64,000 nucleotides of DNA from positions 1-64,000 of the forward strand of contig NZ_POUL01000015.1 of NCBI RefSeq assembly GCF_002890895.1, read 5' to 3'. The DNA is from Stutzerimonas stutzeri. Its GTDB lineage: Bacteria > Pseudomonadota > Gammaproteobacteria > Pseudomonadales > Pseudomonadaceae. The notes below the pieces were generated by a model. The model had not been told where the DNA came from, did no database searches, and worked only from the letters and a program-made list of their open reading frames with translations. Numbering within the stretch: position 1 is the first letter of the stretch; each line of letters opens with the position of its first letter. Position numbers and translations under genes: made by a program. Shown piece by piece: positions 9,349 to 18,538 of the stretch.

Positions 9349-10245
9349 ATGACCCCGCTTATCAAGACTCCAACCACATCCTCAGCAGGCGGTGCGCCAA
9401 CCCGTGTGGCGGCTGGCGCCCTGCTGATCCTGGCAACGAGCCTGGCGTGTCAGGCGCATGCGCAGGAATCCGACCCCTTGATCGGCTTGATCAATGAATT
9501 TCGCGAGGCCAAGGAAGCCTGCGGAAGTGGCGAAGCCCAGGCGGTCGGGCCACTGGCGCCCAATGCTGCACTGGCCGTGGCACCCGCCACCAGCGGGGCG
9601 CAGTTGCAGCAAGCGTTGCAGGATGGCGGTTATAGGCCATCCAAACTGCAAGCCATCTCGGTCTCGGGGCCGGGCGATGCACAAAGCGCCATGCAAGCCC
9701 TCAAGCAGCGATATTGCGCACCCCTGCGTAGCCATGAGTTCGCCGAAATCGGGGTGTCGCGCCAGGGCAACACCTGGCAGGTGCTGCTGGCCAAGCCACT
9801 GCTTTCGCCCGACCTTGGCGACTGGCAACAGGTTGGCAAGAACATTCTGCAGAGGGTCAATGAAGCGAGGGCGCAGCCGCGCAACTGCGGTAGTCGGGCC
9901 TTCGAGGCGGCACCGGCGTTGAGCTGGAACGGCGAGCTGGCCGATGCTGCCCTGGCGCACAGCCGCGATATGGCCAAACAGAACTTCTTCAGCCATCGGG
10001 CGCCGGATGGCAGCATGGTCAGTGACCGCGCCAACCGTGCCGGGTACAGCTGGGAGCGTATCGGCGAGAACATCGCGGCGGGGCAGGGGGCGGCAGATCA
10101 GGTCATGGCCGGTTGGTTGGCCAGCCCCGGGCATTGCAGCAACATCATGAATCCGGATTTCACCGAGATGGGCGCGGCCTACGCTATCGACAAGTCCAGC
10201 GCCGCCGGCAGCTACTGGACCCAGGTGTTTGGTACGCCTCGCTAG
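9349..10245 (+). CDS. Exported CAP/SCP-superfamily protein (paralogue 1)
   Basis: Protein of 298 residues with a cleavable signal peptide (LLILATSLACQAHA, about residues 25-39). The C-terminal half is a CAP domain: LSWNGELADAALAHSRDMA, NFFSHRAPDGS, GENIAAGQ and SPGHCSNIMNPDFTEMGAAY, with the His and Glu residues typical of the CAP cavity. The N-terminal 130 residues after the signal peptide are not CAP but are shared with the paralogue at 41097-41948 (for example LQAISVSGPGDAQSAMQAL). Bacterial CAP proteins are extracytoplasmic and mostly uncharacterised. Probably monocistronic. Confidence 0.85.
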   Translation: MTPLIKTPTTSSAGGAPTRVAAGALLILATSLACQAHAQESDPLIGLINEFREAKEACGSGEAQAVGPLAPNAALAVAPATSGAQLQQALQDGGYRPSKLQAISVSGPGDAQSAMQALKQRYCAPLRSHEFAEIGVSRQGNTWQVLLAKPLLSPDLGDWQQVGKNILQRVNEARAQPRNCGSRAFEAAPALSWNGELADAALAHSRDMAKQNFFSHRAPDGSMVSDRANRAGYSWERIGENIAAGQGAADQVMAGWLASPGHCSNIMNPDFTEMGAAYAIDKSSAAGSYWTQVFGTPR

Positions 10246-10266
10246 CGGGCTGTCGGGAAAGCGTGG

Positions 10267-10638
10267 TCAGTTCTGGCTCTCCAGCCAGTTATGCGCTTCG
10301 GTGTTCTGGTTCTCGTCGAAGGCCTTAATGGCCAGGCCGGGGAACAGCGCACCCTCGATCTCGCTGGCCCTGCGCAGCCAGTCTTTGTTGGACACCACCG
10401 CGCAGCGATCGAAGCGGCGGATGAAGCGAAACAGCTGGGGGATTCGCGCCAGTTCGACACCCATCGCGCCCAGGGTCGGTATATCGAAATCACCAATGCG
10501 ATAGAGCATTTGGCCGTGGCTGATGCCCTCTGATTTTCGCATCAGCTCGTCGAGTGCGAAGCGCATCTCGCTGCTGTCGAGTTTGCCGGAGAAATCCACG
10601 TCGATGCGATTGTCACCAATGCGGGTTACATGAAACAT
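10267..10638 (-). CDS. SpoIIAA-like (STAS-fold) protein
   Basis: Protein of 123 residues matching the SpoIIAA-like family: DVDFSGKLDSSEMRFALDEL near the start, then alternating strands and helices, and FDRCAVVSNKDWLRRASEIE in the second half. No signal peptide, so cytoplasmic. Family members resemble anti-sigma-factor antagonists in fold but lack the phosphorylated serine context, and their role is not established. It is divergent from the PilJ-type chemoreceptor, and an Anr-like box lies in the shared 302-bp intergenic region. Confidence 0.8.
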   Translation of the reverse strand: MFHVTRIGDNRIDVDFSGKLDSSEMRFALDELMRKSEGISHGQMLYRIGDFDIPTLGAMGVELARIPQLFRFIRRFDRCAVVSNKDWLRRASEIEGALFPGLAIKAFDENQNTEAHNWLESQN

Positions 10639-10752
10639 GACGAGTCCTCAATGAAGAAAATGGGTGCCAGACAAGTCGCCCTGCCATTACCTGACCATAG
10701 TCGTTATACGGCGTTCGGTCGGCCAAAAATGTGTCTATTTGAAGCTGTTTAA

Positions 10753-10766
10753 TTGATCTGGATCAG
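10753..10766. promoter_or_regulatory. Anr/FNR-type binding site
   Basis: TTGATCTGGATCAG matches the Anr/Dnr/FNR consensus TTGAT-N4-ATCAA at nine of ten defined positions. It lies between the divergent SpoIIAA-like gene (start 10638) and the PilJ-type chemoreceptor (start 10941). If used as a class II site, transcription of the chemoreceptor would begin near 10801, where TGAAAT (10794-10799) could serve as a -10 element. This predicts induction at low oxygen or by NO. Confidence 0.65.
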
Positions 10767-10940
10767 TGCGTGGGGACTTGTCTCATGAGTGTCCTGAAAT
10801 GGATCAAACGCCCGTATGACGGGACTTTCAGAAAGGTGATCGACGGCTATCAAGTTGCCTCTGTTACAGCCGAGAAGTGGGTAACTGCGACGCCGTCGAG
10901 TGATGGCAGCGCTTTACCTTCCCTGTAGTTGGATACACCT

Positions 10941-12536
10941 ATGACCAGCACTTTGGCGAACGTCATCCAGTCTGTATTGCGCGGATTGGGTCTGCGTACC
11001 ATCAACCACCAGTTCTTCTTTTCCTACAGCCTGATCTTTCTTTGCGCGGCCCTGACCGCTGGGGTGCTGTTCATGTCCAGCAAGGACGCCAGCCAGATCG
11101 ACATGGCCGGCGCCCAGCGCATGCTCAGCCAGAAGATGATGAAAGAGGCGTTGTTGGCTTCCCAAGGCATCGGTGGGCCTGCAGAGGTGGAGAAGACCAT
11201 TCAGCGTTTCGAACAGTCGCACCGTCTGCTGCTCAACGGCGATGGCAACCAGGGCGTTGCCCCGGTAGAACTGGCCAGTGCCAAGCCGCATCTGCAGCGC
11301 GTTGACCAGATATGGCAACGCTATCGTCCCGCCGTGCAGGCGCTGGCGGCCGGCCAGAGCGCTGATCTGAAAGCCGTCGCCGCAGATGCCAACGAAATTC
11401 TCGCAGCCTCCAACGAGGTGGTTTCGCTGATTTCCGCCGAGGCCAATCGCAGTGCTTCACAGCAACTTTGGGTCGCCATGGCCTCGACGCTGTGCATCCT
11501 GTTTCTGGTAGTTCTCGGAAGGATCGCCGGCATGAACTGGCTGATGCTGCAGGTCGATGAGCTCCGCAGTCGGTTGGAAAAAGTCAGTCAGGGTGACTTC
11601 TCCGCGCCGCTGCAGGTGCGCCATGCTGACGACGAAATTGGCATGATCACCCTTGCGTATAACCGCCTGCTGGTGCAGGTCGGCGAGATGATTCGTGGGG
11701 TGCGTCAGGCCGCCGATGAAGCCGATGGACAGTGCGTGCGTATGGCAAATCTGGCAGGCGACAGTGCGCGCAACGTCGAGGCGCAGCAGGCCGAGATTGA
11801 TCAGGTCGCCACCGCCATGAACGAGATGCTCGCCACCTCGCAGGAAGTGGCGCGAAGCACCGTCGAAGCGGCCAGTGCGGCGGATCTCGCCGAGCAGGAA
11901 ACCAGCGCTGGTAATGCGGTGATGAACGAATCGGTCACTGCTATCCGCGCCTTGACCGGCCATGTCGACGGGTTGGCCGGTGTGATGCAGCAGCTGGTGA
12001 AGGACAGTCACGAGATCGGCAAGGTGCTCAACGTGATCAGCGGCATCGCCGAGCAGACCAATCTGCTGGCGCTCAACGCCGCCATCGAAGCAGCGCGGGC
12101 AGGCGAACAGGGCCGCGGCTTTGCCGTGGTTGCAGACGAGGTACGCAGCCTGGCCAGTCGCACTCAGGATTCGGCCAAGGAGGTCAGTGTGCTGGTCGAG
12201 CGTCTGCAGAGCCAGGCCACCCGTGCCGGCGATGCTATGGATGCTTCACGCCAGAGCAGCTCGACGACGCTTACCCAGATCGAAGCGGCGCAACATGCTT
12301 TGGGCGAGATCGTTGGTGCGGTGCAGACCATTCGCGGCATGACCAACCAGATCGCGACGGCGGCCGAGGAGCAGTCACAGGTTGCCGAGGACATGAACCA
12401 GTCGCTGACCCGTATCGCTCAGGTAGCCGATCAGGCGGCCAGCGCCACCCACGACACTGCGGCTTCAGGCAACACCATCATGCAGAGCATGAACGGACTC
12501 AAAGCTCTGACTGGGCGTTTCCGTCTGGAGGCGTGA
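10941..12536 (+). CDS. Methyl-accepting chemotaxis protein with PilJ-type ligand domain
   Basis: Membrane chemoreceptor, 531 residues from ATG 10941. TM1 (about 25-45, [20 protein letters not shown]) is followed by a short periplasmic PilJ-type helical domain with the P-box-like [19 protein letters not shown], then TM2 (about 175-195), a HAMP domain, and a signalling domain whose tip reads [20 protein letters not shown]. NarX and the Pseudomonas nitrate receptor McpN use this sort of P-box to sense nitrate/nitrite. With the Anr box upstream, an anaerobic nitrate-taxis role is a reasonable inference. The frame also opens at TTG 10929, but ATG 10941 is preferred. Confidence 0.9.
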   Translation: MTSTLANVIQSVLRGLGLRTINHQFFFSYSLIFLCAALTAGVLFMSSKDASQIDMAGAQRMLSQKMMKEALLASQGIGGPAEVEKTIQRFEQSHRLLLNGDGNQGVAPVELASAKPHLQRVDQIWQRYRPAVQALAAGQSADLKAVAADANEILAASNEVVSLISAEANRSASQQLWVAMASTLCILFLVVLGRIAGMNWLMLQVDELRSRLEKVSQGDFSAPLQVRHADDEIGMITLAYNRLLVQVGEMIRGVRQAADEADGQCVRMANLAGDSARNVEAQQAEIDQVATAMNEMLATSQEVARSTVEAASAADLAEQETSAGNAVMNESVTAIRALTGHVDGLAGVMQQLVKDSHEIGKVLNVISGIAEQTNLLALNAAIEAARAGEQGRGFAVVADEVRSLASRTQDSAKEVSVLVERLQSQATRAGDAMDASRQSSSTTLTQIEAAQHALGEIVGAVQTIRGMTNQIATAAEEQSQVAEDMNQSLTRIAQVADQAASATHDTAASGNTIMQSMNGLKALTGRFRLEA

Positions 12537-12612
12537 TCAGACTCACGATGAAGCGGGGAGGTACGGCTTGGAAGAGGGGCGCTCGGCGCATCGATGGCTG
12601 AGCGGCCTGGAC

Positions 12613-12637
12613 GTCCCCGCGCAAGATGCGCGGGGAC
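12613..12637. terminator. Bidirectional hairpin between chemoreceptor and ppiC
   Basis: Perfect 10-bp arms GTCCCCGCGC (12613-12622) and GCGCGGGGAC (12628-12637) with a 5-nt loop, between convergent stops at 12536 (+) and 12645 (-). Symmetry lets it serve both genes; no long T-run on either side. Confidence 0.6.
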
Positions 12638-12644
12638 AGCAGGA

Positions 12645-12926
12645 TCAGTCCTGGCGGCTGGTCACTTCCAGCAGGTGATAACCGAACTGGGTCTTCACCG
12701 GACCTTGCACCTGGTTCAGCGGGGCGCTGAACACAACAGTGTCGAATTCCTTGACCATCTGGCCAGGACCGAACGAACCCAGGTCACCGCCCTGGCGGCT
12801 CGACGGGCAGGTGGAATTGTCCTTGGCAACCTGAGCGAAATCGGCGCCACCTTCGATGGCAGCTTTCAGCTCGTTGCACTTTTCTTCAGTGGGAACCAGG
12901 ATGTGGCGGGCAGTGGCTCGGGCCAT
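12645..12926 (-). CDS. ppiC: Peptidyl-prolyl cis-trans isomerase PpiC (parvulin)
   Basis: Protein of 93 residues, the same length as E. coli PpiC. It is a single parvulin rotamase domain: ARHILVPTEEKCNELKAAIEGG, then the FAQVAKDNSTCPSSRQGGDLG core, FGPGQMVKEFDTVVF and the terminal QFGYHLLEV with the active-site His. No signal peptide, so a cytoplasmic folding catalyst for Xaa-Pro bonds. Stands alone between the chemoreceptor and glpD. Identification by motif and length is secure. Confidence 0.95.
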   Translation of the reverse strand: MARATARHILVPTEEKCNELKAAIEGGADFAQVAKDNSTCPSSRQGGDLGSFGPGQMVKEFDTVVFSAPLNQVQGPVKTQFGYHLLEVTSRQD

Positions 12927-12996
12927 GGGGTGTTACTCCGTCTTGAGAAGTCGCTGAGCCTACCGCAATCGGCGGCGATCCGAAACGTCGCGGCCA

Positions 12997-14517
12997 TCAG
13001 GCCGCGTCTACGTCGGTCGTCCTGCTCACTTGCGTTTGCAGATAGTGCTGCAGGCGGGTCAGTTCATCCGCGGTGAATGCCAGGCCAAGTTTGCTCCGGC
13101 GCCAGAGGATATCGTCGACCTGAGTGGCCCACTCTTCGCGGCGCAAATAATCAACTTCCTGTGCATATAGATGCTGGCCGAAGTTCTCTCCTAGCGCATC
13201 GAGCGAGCGGGCATCGCCGAGCATGCGCCAAACCCGATTGCCATAGAGGGTCGCCCAGCGTTTGGCGAGCGGTCGATCAATGCCTCTGATCTCGGCCATC
13301 AGCTCTGCAGCGAGCGCCTCGGCCGTGCTCATGCCTTCGCCGCCGGGCAGCGGGGCACTGGCTGTCCAACTTTCGCCCATGCGGGGGAAGTAGGGCTTGA
13401 GTTGAGCCATCGCCGACTCGGCCAGCTTGCGGTAGGTGGTCAGTTTGCCGCCGAACACCGAAAGCAGCGGCGCCTGCTTTTCTTCTGCCGACAGCGACAA
13501 TGTGTAGTCACGGGTGACGGCGGAGGGGTTGTCCGATTCGTCATCGCACAGGGGCCTGACCCCTGCAAAACTGTGCAGGATGTCCTTGGCCTCGAGCTGC
13601 TTGCGAAAGTGCGTATTGGCGACACCCAGCAAGTAGGCGATTTCCTCTTCGCTGATGCTGACTGTGGCCGGGTCGCCACGGTACTCGCGGTCGGTCGTGC
13701 CGATCATGGTGTAACGGTCGAGATACGGGATGGCAAAGACGATGCGCCGATCCTCGTTCTGCATGATGTACGCCTGCTCGCCTTCGTACAGTTTGGGCAC
13801 GATGATGTGGCTGCCCTGAATCAGCCGAATGCCGTAGGGCGAACGCTGCTGCAGCTTGTCACCGATGAACTGCGCTACCCAGGGGCCTGCCGCATTGACC
13901 AGCGCCTTGGCGCGCAAGGAGAAACGTGTGCCGTCCTGTCGCTGCAACTCGACGTGCCAGATGCCGGCGGCACGCTTGGCGCTCAGGCACTGGGTCCGGG
14001 TGTGGATGTGTGCGCCTTTCTCGCGCGCGGCCATGGCGTTGAGCACCACCAGTCGCGCATCGTCGACCCAGCAATCGGAATATTCGAAACCGCGCTTGAT
14101 CTCGGGCTTAAGCGGGCTCTCCGAGCCAAAGCGCAACCCCCTCGAGGCCGGAAGCTTTTCGCGCTTGCCCAGGTTGTCGTACAGGAACAGTCCGGCCCGG
14201 ATCATCCAGGCCGGGCGCAGGTGTTGGCGATGCGGCAGTACGAAGCGCATCGGTTTGACGATGTGGGGCGCTTTGGCCAGGAGCACTTCGCGTTCGGCGA
14301 GTGCCTCACGAACCAGGCGAAATTCATAATGCTCAAGGTAGCGCAGGCCGCCGTGGATGAGCTTGCTGCTGGCTGAGGACGTATGACTGGCCAGGTCGTC
14401 GCGCTCGCAGAGGAACACCGACAAGCCCCGACCGGCTGCATCCGCAGCGATACCCACACCATTTATCCCACCGCCTATCACGGCAATGTCGTACAGCTCG
14501 GAGACGGTCTCGCTCAC
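12997..14517 (-). CDS. glpD: Aerobic glycerol-3-phosphate dehydrogenase
   Basis: FAD enzyme of the inner membrane that oxidises glycerol-3-phosphate to dihydroxyacetone phosphate and passes electrons to quinone; 506 residues. The dinucleotide fold YDIAVIGGGINGVGIAADAA starts the protein, followed by TSSASSKLIHGGLRYLEHYE, typical of GlpD. The GTG at 14517 is chosen because GAGGAGG sits six bases upstream; an ATG eight codons earlier (14541) lies inside this leader. A GlpR-type operator at 14544-14561 is directly upstream, so repression by the neighbouring GlpR is likely. Confidence 0.95.
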   Translation of the reverse strand: MSETVSELYDIAVIGGGINGVGIAADAAGRGLSVFLCERDDLASHTSSASSKLIHGGLRYLEHYEFRLVREALAEREVLLAKAPHIVKPMRFVLPHRQHLRPAWMIRAGLFLYDNLGKREKLPASRGLRFGSESPLKPEIKRGFEYSDCWVDDARLVVLNAMAAREKGAHIHTRTQCLSAKRAAGIWHVELQRQDGTRFSLRAKALVNAAGPWVAQFIGDKLQQRSPYGIRLIQGSHIIVPKLYEGEQAYIMQNEDRRIVFAIPYLDRYTMIGTTDREYRGDPATVSISEEEIAYLLGVANTHFRKQLEAKDILHSFAGVRPLCDDESDNPSAVTRDYTLSLSAEEKQAPLLSVFGGKLTTYRKLAESAMAQLKPYFPRMGESWTASAPLPGGEGMSTAEALAAELMAEIRGIDRPLAKRWATLYGNRVWRMLGDARSLDALGENFGQHLYAQEVDYLRREEWATQVDDILWRRSKLGLAFTADELTRLQHYLQTQVSRTTDVDAA

Positions 14518-14543
14518 GGCATCCTCCTCAAGAACGAACATTT

Positions 14544-14561
14544 ATTTTCGAATATGAACAT
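14544..14561. promoter_or_regulatory. GlpR-type operator in front of glpD
   Basis: Read on the minus strand, ATGTTCATATTCGAAAAT matches the E. coli-type GlpR consensus WATGTTCGWTAWCGAACATW at about 13 of 18 core positions. It lies 27 bp before the GTG of glpD. A second half-site, ATGTTCATTTATTATATC (14595-14612, plus strand), lies 33 bp further upstream, so two operators may act together. Confidence 0.6.
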
Positions 14562-14741
14562 CCTAACGCAGAAGGGCTTGCGTCTCTACAGCGGATGTTC
14601 ATTTATTATATCAAAAGAAAATAATCGAACCTATACGAACTGCTAATTGGTGCTGGCATTCCATCATTGACCGGCAGTTTCAGCTGGCATGAGCCCCTTT
14701 GACCGCAGCGACTGCGGGAGGTGATTGTGATTCACGAAGGT

Positions 14742-14763
14742 AGGGTGGGCTTCAGCCCACCCT
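14742..14763. repeat. Palindromic interspersed element
   Basis: AGGGTGGGCT and AGCCCACCCT form a perfect 10-bp stem around a 2-nt loop, preceded by GT. The GTAGGGTGG opening recurs at 62632 in another intergenic hairpin in this window, so both may belong to one family of small Pseudomonas interspersed repeats. It lies downstream of the glpR stop (14918) and could end that transcript. Confidence 0.55.
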
Positions 14764-14917
14764 GACGGAGCCGCTGTTTGAAAGTGTTGGCTAATGCCCA
14801 GCGTTAGGAGAAATTGGCGTCTGGCTCGGGGGTGCGGGGCGCAGGCGAGGCGTGAACACTCCTGACCGGGGGCTCGGCGGGTTTCGGTATTGCACCGGCC
14901 CGCCCTTGGAGAGTGGC

Positions 14918-15676
14918 TCAGTTAGTGACTTCCAGCTTTACATCATGCTGCGCCAGCAAGGCCAGAAAGGCTTCCGGTGGTTGGGCCTCGGTAAACAACA
15001 TATCGATCTGTTCAAGCGAGCCGAGGCGGGTCATGGCGCTGCGGCCGAACTTGCTCGAATCTGCAGCGAGAAAGACCTTTCGTGCGTTGTGAATGATGGC
15101 TTGTGAGACCCGGACCTCCTGGTAATCGAAGTCCAGCAGGGTGCCGTCTTCATCGATCCCGCTGATGCCGATCAACGCATAGTCGACCTTGAACTGCCCG
15201 ATGAAATCCGCGGTGGCCTGACCGACCACGCCGCCGTCGCTGCGCACGTTGCCGCCGGCGATCAGCACGTCGAAGTCTTCCTTGGGGCTGAGAATGCTCG
15301 CCACGTGCAGGTTGTTGGTGATTACCTTGAGGTCGCGGTGGTTGAGCAGGGCGTGAGCGATGGCTTCGGTGGTGGTGCCGATGTTGATGAACAGCGACGC
15401 CTGGTCAGGGATGTGTGCGGCCATGGCATCGGCGATGCGCCGTTTCTCGTCGCGCATCTGCCGGGCTCGCTGGGTATAGGCGGTGTTCTGTACGCTGGAA
15501 TCGTGAGCGGCACCACCGTGGTAGCGGCGTAGCAGGCCGGCTTCGCCGAGCTGGTTGATGTCACGGCGGATGGTCTGGGGCGTCACCGCAAACTGTTGCG
15601 CCAGCTCTTCGATGCTGACGTAGCCGCGCTCGCGGACCAGGTCGAGAATGCTCTGCTGTCGTGGGGCCAGACTCAT
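14918..15676 (-). CDS. glpR: Glycerol-3-phosphate regulon repressor, DeoR family
   Basis: Protein of 252 residues. The N-terminal DeoR winged helix is [20 protein letters not shown] with LLRRYHGGA as the wing; the C-terminal sugar-phosphate domain includes [17 protein letters not shown] and [12 protein letters not shown], the usual effector-binding segments. It represses glp genes and is released by glycerol-3-phosphate. It sits between glpD and glpK, and GlpR-type operators occur before glpD, glpR and glpF. An AGGAAGC-like ribosome site precedes the ATG. Confidence 0.95.
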   Translation of the reverse strand: MSLAPRQQSILDLVRERGYVSIEELAQQFAVTPQTIRRDINQLGEAGLLRRYHGGAAHDSSVQNTAYTQRARQMRDEKRRIADAMAAHIPDQASLFINIGTTTEAIAHALLNHRDLKVITNNLHVASILSPKEDFDVLIAGGNVRSDGGVVGQATADFIGQFKVDYALIGISGIDEDGTLLDFDYQEVRVSQAIIHNARKVFLAADSSKFGRSAMTRLGSLEQIDMLFTEAQPPEAFLALLAQHDVKLEVTN

Positions 15677-15738
15677 GGAGGCTTCCTTCTTATCGATATG
15701 CCGTGAAGGATGCCGCAGTCTGGGATTTGATTAAAGAA

Positions 15739-15756
15739 TTGTTCGTTTGCGAATAA
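15739..15756. promoter_or_regulatory. GlpR-type operator in front of glpR
   Basis: TTGTTCGTTTGCGAATAA matches the GlpR core consensus at about 13 of 18 positions, with both TTCG and CGAA half-sites intact. It is 63 bp before the glpR ATG, in the 143-bp gap after glpK, suggesting autoregulation. Confidence 0.55.
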
Positions 15757-15757
15757 G

Positions 15758-15792
15758 CGCGCCCGGCGCGGTTCAGGACCGGGCCGGGCGCG
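15758..15792 (-). terminator. Hairpin after glpK
   Basis: Arms CGCGCCCGGC (15758-15767) and GCCGGGCGCG (15783-15792) pair perfectly over 10 bp; inner GGT/ACC can extend the stem. It lies 28 bp beyond the glpK stop and just before the glpR operator, so it probably separates glpFK transcription from glpR. Confidence 0.55.
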
Positions 15793-15819
15793 ATGACAGG
15801 GGTGCTTGCGCGTTGGGGT

Positions 15820-17343
<1,524 letters not shown>

Positions 17344-18222
17344 TTAACGAGCTTCGTGGGCAGTGACATCGTGTTTGGTGAAGGGCTCGGCCTCGGGCTT
17401 AGTCTCAGGGACGGCGCACGCAGCGCCTCCCAGCCCTGGCAAATGTTTGCAGATCAGCGCCTTGTAACCGGCCGCACCAATGCAGGCACCCAGCACCGGG
17501 GCGAGCAGCGGGACCAGGAAATACGGAATGTCGCGTCCGCCAGTAAATGCGACTTCGCCCCAACCGGCGAAATATGTCATCAGCTTCGGTCCGAAATCCC
17601 GCGCTGGATTCATCGCAAAACCGGTCAGCGGACCCATCGCACCGCCAATCACGGCAATCAGCAGACCGATCAGCAGGGGCGCCAGGGGGCCGCGGGGCAG
17701 GCCGTTACCGTCATCGGTCAGCGCCATGATCATCCCCAGCAGGATAGCGGTAATCACCACTTCCACCAGAAACGCCTGGCCGATGGACAGCGATGGGTGC
17801 GGGTAGGTGGAAAACACCGATGCGAGCTGCAGGCTGGCGACACTGCCACGGGTTATGTGCTGCGCCTGTTCGAAATCGAAAAACAGGCTGCTGTAAAGAC
17901 CATAAACCAACGCAGCGGCGCAGAAGGCGCCCGCCGTCTGCGCAAGGATGTAGGCGGGGACCTTGTTACGTTCGAAGGTGCCGAACAGCCAGAGTGCAAT
18001 GGAGACTGCAGGGTTCAGATGCGCACCTGATACACCGGCGGCAAGGTACACACCCATGCTGACGCCGACACCCCAAATAATGCTTATTTCCCAGAGACCT
18101 AGGTCTGCACCGCCGAGCTTGAGCGCAGCTACGCAGCCGGTACCGAAGAAGATCAAAAGAGCGGTGCCGAGAAACTCGGCGATGCATTGCCCCCGAAGCG
18201 TCGGGGTGGACGGGTTACTCAT
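17344..18222 (-). CDS. glpF: Glycerol uptake facilitator (aquaglyceroporin)
   Basis: Inner-membrane channel of 292 residues for passive glycerol entry. The two half-helix motifs are intact: GAHLNPAVS (Asn about 70) and AMNPARDFGPK (Asn about 205); the Asp after NPAR is the glyceroporin signature that separates it from water-only aquaporins. Six hydrophobic helices are visible, with a hydrophilic C-terminal tail rich in Glu and His. First gene of the glpFK unit, with a GlpR-type operator about 60 bp upstream. Confidence 0.95.
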   Translation of the reverse strand: MSNPSTPTLRGQCIAEFLGTALLIFFGTGCVAALKLGGADLGLWEISIIWGVGVSMGVYLAAGVSGAHLNPAVSIALWLFGTFERNKVPAYILAQTAGAFCAAALVYGLYSSLFFDFEQAQHITRGSVASLQLASVFSTYPHPSLSIGQAFLVEVVITAILLGMIMALTDDGNGLPRGPLAPLLIGLLIAVIGGAMGPLTGFAMNPARDFGPKLMTYFAGWGEVAFTGGRDIPYFLVPLLAPVLGACIGAAGYKALICKHLPGLGGAACAVPETKPEAEPFTKHDVTAHEAR

Positions 18223-18538
18223 GCACTGAACCTCTTTGTAGGGCTGTTGTTTTTATGATCCGAATACTGCGCGGGGTTCGGAAATGTTCGGAATCGAAAA
18301 CTTAAAGTCAAAATCTCGGGCTGTCAAAGTAAAAAGCTGAACATTTCAGCGGAAAACTGACAAAAGCACGCCGAACCTGTCATGAGTGGCAGGATTCTGG
18401 CGGGTGATGGACTTGGCGGCGCCCTGGCCGATTAGAGCGCGCTGGCAGGTGGCGCCTCGCAGCCAATGCATCGCGCGGTCATCGATGCCGTTGGCTCGCA
18501 ACAAACTGGGAGGCTGGCGGTGACGCCGGTTGGAGGGG
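18223..18538. other. Intergenic region upstream of glpF
   Basis: About 316 bp between the glpF start and the stop of the glutamate synthase-like gene. It holds the GlpR-type operator at 18284-18301, an AT-rich stretch to about 18360 that should contain the glpF promoter, and a further GAACATTTC half-site near 18342. The remaining part shows nothing recognisable. Confidence 0.6.
18284..18301. promoter_or_regulatory. GlpR-type operator in front of glpFK
   Basis: ATGTTCGGAATCGAAAAC matches the GlpR core consensus ATGTTCGWTAWCGAACAT at about 14 of 18 positions. Located about 62 bp before the glpF ATG, in line with repression of glpFK by the adjacent GlpR. Confidence 0.6.

Larger units (their letters stand above)
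14518..14917. other. Intergenic region between glpD and glpR
   Basis: About 400 bp. The glpD-proximal half (14520-14645) is AT-rich compared with its surroundings and carries the GlpR-type operator plus a second half-site; the glpD promoter should be here. The distal half carries a 22-bp palindromic element (14742-14763) and no credible gene. Confidence 0.7.

Noticed and set aside
10785-10928. 47-codon frame beginning MSVLKWIKRPYDG upstream of the PilJ-type chemoreceptor
   Set aside because: No ribosome site, and it begins before the transcription start predicted from the Anr box, so it lies in the promoter and leader.
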